Part shown: positions 59,386 through 64,000 of the stretch, in pieces
Numbering within the stretch: the first letter of the stretch is position 1
Layout of the letters: each line of letters opens with the position of its first letter
Assembly: GCF_003350505.1 (NCBI RefSeq)
Contig: NZ_QQAY01000015.1
Span: forward strand, 1-64,000
Source of the DNA: Falsibacillus pallidus
GTDB taxonomy: Bacteria > Bacillota > Bacilli > Bacillales > DSM-25281
DNA: 64,000 bases
Direction of reading: 5' to 3'
Program-made: the position numbers and the translations under genes
The notes under the pieces: model-generated
What the model was told of the DNA's origin: nothing
The model's input: only the letters and a program-made list of their open reading frames with translations
Database searches by the model: none

Positions 59386-60531
59386 TTGGATCATTTTGAT
59401 GCATGGGAGAGGTTTAATTTCACCGAGAATGATGTTTACTCTAATGAAGAGAAGGAATTTGCATCAGTGCTTAAGTTTATTATTGAAGGAAGCGACCTTT
59501 CGGCTATTGAACGTTTAAAGCCTTTGTTTAAGGAATCGCAGACTCCACAGATTCGAAGTTGCTCTGCTGAACTATTGTTTAACCTTTATTTTAATAGAGG
59601 TGATTGGCCGGAATTAAATCAGCTCGGTCTGCTGGATGATCCTGCAATCGATGAGAGCAGCCGACAGATAGCAAAAGCCTGCCTTCAGGTGGAGCCTGTC
59701 GCCTTTTCTTTTCCGCCGACTTCAGTGGACATCCCGATGGAGCTCTCTTTATCTGGTTCCCCTACTGTTGATGTCTTCATTAATGGGAGGAAGAAACGCG
59801 TCTGGCTGGATACAGGGGCCGGAATGACAGTTATTTCTTCTTCCTTGGCTGTGGATTGCGGGATTGAAGTGGGGAGAGGCAGTGGTATCGAGGTTGGCAG
59901 CTCCACTGATAAGAGCATGGAAACCGACCTTGCATTTATTGAATCCATTAAGATTGATGGATTGAGCATCCTCCGTCAGCCTGCACTGGTCCTCTCTGAC
60001 GAAATGCTGACGATAGCAAATCCAAAGACCGGAGAACAGATCGTCATCGATGGGATCCTGGGATGGGATTTGATGCTCCATCTATGCATTGAACTCGACT
60101 ATTTGCGAAAAAAAGTACGCATTGAGGAGCCTGTGCAAAATGCGGATGGAGAAAACAACCTTTTCTTCTGCGGATACCCTATTGTGAAAGTGATGGCCGA
60201 GGATCAATCGACATTGTATTTTGGATTGGACACAGGCGCTAATAAGACATATTTCGGCTCGCCGCTCCTATCAAAAGTAAATGGTCTGGAGTTAGAGAAA
60301 AGAACCATCCACGTCGGCGGTATCGGGGAAGTGAAGGAAGTCGAAATAGACAGCATCAAACAGCTGAATCTCCTACTGAAAGACGGGCAGCCAATTACTT
60401 TCTATGACGTCAGGAAGGTCCTCCCAGACTATGCTGCATTCTTCAAGCTTGACGGTGTCTTCGGCAGCGACATCGCTAAAGACGGCCGTATTTTCATAGA
60501 CTATTATAATAGAAGAATCGAATTTAATTAG
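59386..60531 (+). CDS. Protein with two retropepsin-like aspartyl protease domains
   Basis: 381 residues from a TTG at 59386 (AGGGG seven bases before; a GTG three codons earlier is an alternative). An N-terminal helical part (1-105) resembles tetratricopeptide-like repeats. Then two homologous domains: the first has VWLDTGAGMTVISSSLA (Asp about 142) and GILGWDLM, the second YFGLDTGANKTYFG (Asp about 282) and GVFGSDIA. No signal peptide. Each DTGA could supply one catalytic Asp, as in two-lobed pepsins. Activity unproven; cytoplasmic as read. Confidence 0.82.
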   Translation: MDHFDAWERFNFTENDVYSNEEKEFASVLKFIIEGSDLSAIERLKPLFKESQTPQIRSCSAELLFNLYFNRGDWPELNQLGLLDDPAIDESSRQIAKACLQVEPVAFSFPPTSVDIPMELSLSGSPTVDVFINGRKKRVWLDTGAGMTVISSSLAVDCGIEVGRGSGIEVGSSTDKSMETDLAFIESIKIDGLSILRQPALVLSDEMLTIANPKTGEQIVIDGILGWDLMLHLCIELDYLRKKVRIEEPVQNADGENNLFFCGYPIVKVMAEDQSTLYFGLDTGANKTYFGSPLLSKVNGLELEKRTIHVGGIGEVKEVEIDSIKQLNLLLKDGQPITFYDVRKVLPDYAAFFKLDGVFGSDIAKDGRIFIDYYNRRIEFN

Positions 60532-60544
60532 GAGTGCGGGCAGG

Positions 60545-60659
60545 CGGGACAGAGGGACAGGTTCCTCGTCCCGTTTGGGAGGTTGGATCGTTTGACCACA
60601 CTTTTCGTGTTTAGATACTGAAATGTGTGGTGGGACATGGAACCTGTCCCCACGTCCCA
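60545..60659. repeat. Inverted pair of 29-bp family B repeats
   Basis: Forward copy 60545-60573 and reverse copy 60631-60659, 57 bases apart. The pair fills the gap between the retropepsin-like and DinB genes. Confidence 0.88.
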
Positions 60660-60682
60660 CTTATATGAAAGGGGAGAATAAA

Positions 60683-61207
60683 ATGAAATTCGATTTTCAT
60701 GAAGCGATCGAGATATTGGAACGGACACCGGGCACCCTTGAAACTTTACTGTCAGGGTTATCGCCGGATTGGGTGGCATGCAATGAAGGTGAAGGAACGT
60801 GGAATGCATCGGAAGTGATTGACCACTTGATTGAAGGCGAAAAGACCAATTGGATTCCACGACTGGAATTTCTCCTTCTGGAAGGTGAAAGCAAGCCCTT
60901 CCCTCCTTTCGATCGGTTTTCTCATTTAAATGATGCAGAGGAAAAATCCATTGAATATAAATTGCATGAGTTTGGAATTATTCGCAAAGAAAGCTTAGCA
61001 AAGTTAAGAAGCATCTTTGAAAGCGGCCTGGATTTAGAGAAAACGGGCACCCACCCTGCTTTTGGCCAAGTCAAAGCTAGAGAGCTGATTTCCACCTGGG
61101 TGGTCCATGATTTGACTCATATATCTCAAATCGTGCGGGTGATGGCCGAGCGCTACCGTGCAGATGTCGGGCCGTGGGTTGAATATCTAGGGGTTTTGAA
61201 GAAGTAG
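60683..61207 (+). CDS. DinB/YfiT-like metal-dependent protein
   Basis: 174 residues from the ATG at 60683 (AAAGGGGAG upstream; the frame before it runs through a family B repeat and is rejected). Four-helix DinB fold: [20 protein letters not shown] supplies the first His, and [20 protein letters not shown] the His pair. The family includes bacillithiol or mycothiol transferases and uncharacterised stress proteins. Substrate unknown. Confidence 0.87.
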   Translation: MKFDFHEAIEILERTPGTLETLLSGLSPDWVACNEGEGTWNASEVIDHLIEGEKTNWIPRLEFLLLEGESKPFPPFDRFSHLNDAEEKSIEYKLHEFGIIRKESLAKLRSIFESGLDLEKTGTHPAFGQVKARELISTWVVHDLTHISQIVRVMAERYRADVGPWVEYLGVLKK

Positions 61208-61214
61208 TCAGGGG

Positions 61215-61243
61215 TGGGACGCGGGGACAGGTTTACTGTCCCG
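61215..61243 (+). repeat. 29-bp family B repeat
   Basis: TGGGACGCGGGGACAGG and TTTACTGTCCCG, seven bases past the DinB stop. Confidence 0.87.
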
Positions 61244-61307
61244 CGGATCTCTAATCCCACGATTTATTATTTTGAACGCCAAGACCGAGTATTAGACAAA
61301 AAAGCAA

Positions 61308-61348
61308 AAGGCACAATCCTCTTCGTGTTAGGGCGGAGGAGTGTGCCT
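61308..61348. terminator. Possible bidirectional terminator
   Basis: AAAGGCACA and TGTGCCTTC arms flank ATCCTC..GGAGGAG, which pair further, giving a long stem between DinB and the Crp/Fnr gene. T residues follow weakly. Confidence 0.5.
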
Positions 61349-61380
61349 TCTTTGTATGATGCAGTTTCTTTTGTTTTTTT

Positions 61381-61444
61381 CGGACAGGTTCCTTGTCCCT
61401 TTATTAATAGGAGATTGGGACAAGAAACCTCTCCCCCTGTCCCG
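61381..61444. repeat. Two family B repeats, one partial
   Basis: A forward partial copy at 61381-61400 (GGACAGGTTCCTTGTCC) and a diverged reverse copy at 61416-61444 (TGGGACAAGAAACCTCTCCC). They lie in a 230-base gap that also has an AGGCACA..TGTGCCT stem (about 61308-61348). Confidence 0.78.
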
Positions 61445-61461
61445 CCGCCCTCACTCTCTAT

Positions 61462-62166
61462 TCAAAGAAACGGCTGGGACGAGGAACCTGTCCCCGCATC
61501 CCACTTGAGGACTTTGGCCAGTTCTTCGAGTGGTTGAGACTGCAGGATGCGGTAGCGGGTACCTTCTTTTTGCAGGTAGCCTTTTTCGATGAATTGGGCA
61601 AAGACGTGCAGCAGGTGGCGGTAGGAAACGCCAAGGAAGTCGCAGACGGTGACGTGCTTCTCCTTGTAGATTCCATTGTGCTCGGTCTGCAGGATAAAGT
61701 CTGCGAGCCTGTTTTCCAACGGGAACGCGAGGCTTTGCGAATATTTGGCCGACATCGAAGAGGATTTTTGGCTGAGGAACAAAGAGAGTCCGCGGAGAAA
61801 TGTGGTATCCTCCAGCAACTGTGCGCGGCATTTGTGAAACGGAAACGCAAAGCATATGGTTTTCCCCGCACTTTGGACCCCTTTTGTGTAATAAACCTCA
61901 TTCAACAGCTCCATCTCTCCGAAAAACTCGTTTTCATTGATGAAATGCAGCAAGGAGACTTTCCCGTTTTGATGGGTCAAATATATTTTGGCCTTCCCCT
62001 CAATCAGATAGAACAAACAGTCCGGCCGCATATTTTCCTGGATAATCCATTCATCCCGGTCATACTCCCGCACTTCGATGAACCCTTTGATTGGAAAAGA
62101 AAATAAGTGATCGATGGAATGCTCCTCCAATAACCGCTCCCTATTTTTATTTTGATAAATTCTCAT
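61462..62166 (-). CDS. Crp/Fnr-family regulator, YeiL-like, 3' end overwritten by a repeat
   Basis: 234 residues from the ATG at 62166 (GGAGG seven bases upstream). N-terminal cyclic-nucleotide-binding fold (about 20-135: DCLFYLIEGKAKIYL, NEFFGEMELL) and a C-terminal winged helix (VTVCDFLGVSYRHLLHVFAQ). It resembles YeiL more than Crp. The last 13 residues (WDAGTGSSSQPFL) are translated from the family B repeat at 61475-61503, so the original C-terminus has been replaced. Divergent from an MFS gene across a 24-bp perfect palindrome, its likely operator. Confidence 0.88.
   Translation of the reverse strand: MRIYQNKNRERLLEEHSIDHLFSFPIKGFIEVREYDRDEWIIQENMRPDCLFYLIEGKAKIYLTHQNGKVSLLHFINENEFFGEMELLNEVYYTKGVQSAGKTICFAFPFHKCRAQLLEDTTFLRGLSLFLSQKSSSMSAKYSQSLAFPLENRLADFILQTEHNGIYKEKHVTVCDFLGVSYRHLLHVFAQFIEKGYLQKEGTRYRILQSQPLEELAKVLKWDAGTGSSSQPFL
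61475..61503 (-). repeat. 29-bp family B repeat inside a coding region
   Basis: TGGGACGAGGAACCTGTCCC and CGCATCCCA. It lies inside the reading frame of the Crp/Fnr gene and encodes its last residues. Confidence 0.87.
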
Positions 62167-62177
62167 CGTTAACCTCC

Positions 62178-62201
62178 AAAATATGAGATATCTCATATTT
62201 T
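62178..62201. promoter_or_regulatory. 24-bp perfect palindrome between the Crp/Fnr and MFS genes
   Basis: Each half reads AAAATATGAGAT, so the centre is TATGA-N6-TCATA, the half-site spacing of Crp/Fnr operators. It is 12 bases before the Crp/Fnr start and 46 bases before the MFS start, well placed to control both. Confidence 0.82.
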
Positions 62202-62246
62202 CATTCTTTCCACCATGATACCATGCAATCAATGGAGGTTGACACA

Positions 62247-63395
62247 ATGAATACACAACGTTGGATGAGCAAGCAATTTTTTAGTTTTTATTTGACTTGG
62301 GGCATTTTCCTACCGTACTGGACGGGATGGATGATTCATACAAAAGGAATCACTGTGGGGCAGGCTAGTTTGATTATGAGTCTGGGCCTTGCGGCAAGGG
62401 GGCTTTCTACTTTATTTGCATTCCCTGCTCTTTCAGGGAAATTCAGTAGTAAAACTCTGTTGAACGCGGCAGCCATTGGGACATTGATTTTTATTATTTG
62501 CGCCATTCCTGCAAGTTCCTTTACCACACTGCTCGCTGCGACGCTGCTGCTTCACTTTTTTTATCCGACTTTGATGCCTGCATTGGACACAGCAGCCGGT
62601 GTATTGGTGCAAAGCAATCAACTCAAGCATTACGGAAAAAGCCGCTTATGGGGATCTATAGGATTCGTGGCTGGCGGGATGCTTTTGACATTTTTCACCG
62701 GGGCGCTTGGGGATCAAGTAATTGTGTGGGTGCTCGGGGTAGGAATGGCCATTTTCCTAGGGCTGGGATTGATGCCAGCACCTGAAATTCTATCTAAAAA
62801 GCCAAAATCCCCTGTATCTAAGGAAGGCGGCATGCTGAAATTATTCCGCATTAAACACTTCGGGTTGGTGCTCGTCATTGTCATCTTGCTGCAGGCAGCC
62901 CACGCTTCCTATTACAATTACGGCTATATTTATCTGCAGGAAATTCATGCACCGGCCTATTTGATTGGGGTAATCATCAACATTGCGGTGATTGCAGAGA
63001 TTATTTTCTTCTCCGTCGCTGATCAAAAATTCCGGAACTTTTCAGTGGGATCCTTGCTTGCACTGGCTGCATTGGGATCGACCGTACGCTGGGTAATGGT
63101 TTTCGCATTTCCAAGTGTTTGGGTATTCTGCATCGCGCAGACGCTGCATGCCTTTTCCTTCGCGATGGGGCACTATGCATTCATGAAATATTTGATCGAA
63201 AATATTCCACACGAACAGATTCCAAAAGCGCAGGGGCTCTACTCTGCATTGGCACTCAGCTGGAGCACAGCCGTGTTCACCATATTCGGCGGATTCCTAT
63301 ACGAAATCGAACCGAGATACGCATTCTTGGGAATGATCGTCTGCACCATCCCATCCATGCTCCTTGCACTCCGCTACCGATCCGTTGGGACATAG
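62247..63395 (+). CDS. MFS transporter (HcaT/nucleoside-type, MFS_1-like)
   Basis: 382 residues from the ATG at 62247 (GGAGG upstream). Twelve membrane helices. N-terminal SFYLTWGIFLPYWTGWMIH and LKHYGKSRLWGSIGFVAGGM resemble the 3-phenylpropionate transporter HcaT group. The ending ...LALRYRSVGT is followed by a TAG that lies inside a family B repeat (63386-63414), so the present C-terminus is set by the repeat. Divergent from the Crp/Fnr regulator and probably its target. Confidence 0.87.
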   Translation: MNTQRWMSKQFFSFYLTWGIFLPYWTGWMIHTKGITVGQASLIMSLGLAARGLSTLFAFPALSGKFSSKTLLNAAAIGTLIFIICAIPASSFTTLLAATLLLHFFYPTLMPALDTAAGVLVQSNQLKHYGKSRLWGSIGFVAGGMLLTFFTGALGDQVIVWVLGVGMAIFLGLGLMPAPEILSKKPKSPVSKEGGMLKLFRIKHFGLVLVIVILLQAAHASYYNYGYIYLQEIHAPAYLIGVIINIAVIAEIIFFSVADQKFRNFSVGSLLALAALGSTVRWVMVFAFPSVWVFCIAQTLHAFSFAMGHYAFMKYLIENIPHEQIPKAQGLYSALALSWSTAVFTIFGGFLYEIEPRYAFLGMIVCTIPSMLLALRYRSVGT

Positions 63396-63501
63396 GGACA
63401 GGTTTACTGTCCCTTTTCGGTTTATTGGTACGGTGGTGTGCTTGGGGAGTGGGGTGCTAGTGCTGGTGCTGGTGGGACAAGGAACCTGTCCCCACGTCCC
63501 T
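63386..63501. repeat. Inverted pair of 29-bp family B repeats
   Basis: Forward copy 63386-63414 (TGGGACATAGGGACAGG, TTTACTGTCCC) and reverse copy 63473-63501, 58 bases apart. The first supplies the MFS stop codon; the second ends at the hydrolase stop codon. Confidence 0.88.
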
Positions 63502-64000
63502 TCAAAGAACTCTTTTTAACCACATTAATAAAATGTCAGCAAGTTCCTTCCTTTTGTCTATATAATTATGGTCTGTTTCTAACACTTCGCATTGCAAATT
63601 GTTGGCCCCAGCTTGCTTCAGTGAATGTATTAAAGGATCAAAAAAGGATTGTTTAGGCAGCTGCAGATCATACTGAGCTGCTGTTACCAGCAGTTTTCGA
63701 TCAACGAGTTGTGGGGCAGCTAAAAATGTATTCCACTCCTTTTTGTTCAACAAAATCTCTTCCATGATCCCATCAACAGAGGCTCCGTTTAAAAAGAAGC
63801 AACTATCATTCAACATTTGAGAGAATTGTTCCTCTAAATCAGGATCTTGTGCCAACATCTCAGCAAACAAGGAAAAGTTAGCACTGGATAATGCAGCAAC
63901 AGCTTGAATAGTTGGTTCAGAAACAGCAGCAATCAGAGATAAAAACCCACCGAAACTGTGTCCGGCCAAAGCGATTCGGTTTACGTCAATTCGATTTTTT
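63502..64000 (-). CDS. Alpha/beta hydrolase, 5' end outside the window
   Basis: The frame is open to the window edge, so the N-terminus is missing. The visible 166 residues include the nucleophile elbow NRIALAGHSFGGFLSLIAAV with Ser, LVTAAQYDLQLPKQSFFDPL with the acid Asp region and LETDHNYIDKRKELADIL with the catalytic His. This order is that of dipeptidyl-peptidase-like or dienelactone-like serine hydrolases. The substrate is unknown. Confidence 0.83.
   Translation of the reverse strand, partial: KNRIDVNRIALAGHSFGGFLSLIAAVSEPTIQAVAALSSANFSLFAEMLAQDPDLEEQFSQMLNDSCFFLNGASVDGIMEEILLNKKEWNTFLAAPQLVDRKLLVTAAQYDLQLPKQSFFDPLIHSLKQAGANNLQCEVLETDHNYIDKRKELADILLMWLKRVL

Overview
The window looks like a chromosomal segment of a low-GC Gram-positive endospore former of the Bacillaceae. 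The evidence is AGGAGG-type ribosome binding sites with frequent TTG and GTG starts, rho-independent terminators, a qoxABCD quinol oxidase operon, a BceRS-BceAB module, a CwlO-type endopeptidase, a sigma-B-type promoter before csbD, and a perfect CcpA cre site. I see no rRNA, tRNA, phage, IS transposase or CRISPR array. This was read by eye; no database search was run.

Layout. 0.5-5 kb: cold-shock protein, a Kelch-repeat protein broken at a G7 run, an ECF sigma operon, an effector-binding protein and a P-loop kinase. 5-11 kb: a tandem GNAT protein, then bceRS and bceAB (antimicrobial peptide sensing and detoxification), with a BceR-type operator before bceA. 11-15 kb: qoxDCBA on the minus strand. 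15-24 kb: mostly small single genes (GNAT, Nudix, HAD phosphatase, DUF402, deoxyribosyltransferase-like, methyltransferase, GIY-YIG, AI-2E family permease). 24-34 kb: csbD, an SDR-MerR pair behind a 19-bp-spacer MerR promoter, VOC proteins, three tandem DUF4181 genes (one frameshifted), a deaminase, an XRE regulator with C-terminal repeats, a frameshifted DUF2441 gene and an alpha/beta hydrolase. 34-38 kb: two peptide-type ABC permeases without ATPase or binding protein, and a PadR regulator with a split permease. 38-48 kb: peptidase E, UvrD-type helicase, LysR regulator, thioesterase, a Trp/His/Asp/Gly-rich secreted protein and CwlO. 48-57 kb: a sugar locus with a ChvE-type binding protein, ATPase and permease, followed by a membrane-anchored binding protein, histidine kinase, YesN-type regulator and a XylF lipoprotein. 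This resembles the XylFII-LytS-YesN xylose-sensing arrangement. 57-64 kb: SelO, a tandem retropepsin-like protein, DinB, a Crp/Fnr-MFS divergent pair around a 24-bp perfect palindrome, and the start-truncated end of a hydrolase.

The most unusual feature is in the intergenic DNA. Seven arrays of five or six GCGCATA-type cores repeat every 21 bp (occasionally 20), all on the same strand. At least 17 copies of a 29-bp GGGACAGG..TGTCCC element occur between 40 and 64 kb, often as inverted pairs and sometimes supplying the stop codon of the adjacent gene. A third hairpin family (GTGACTGTCAC..TTTTTGTC) has four copies. The 29-bp or hairpin element usually lies just before an array, so the families form composite modules.
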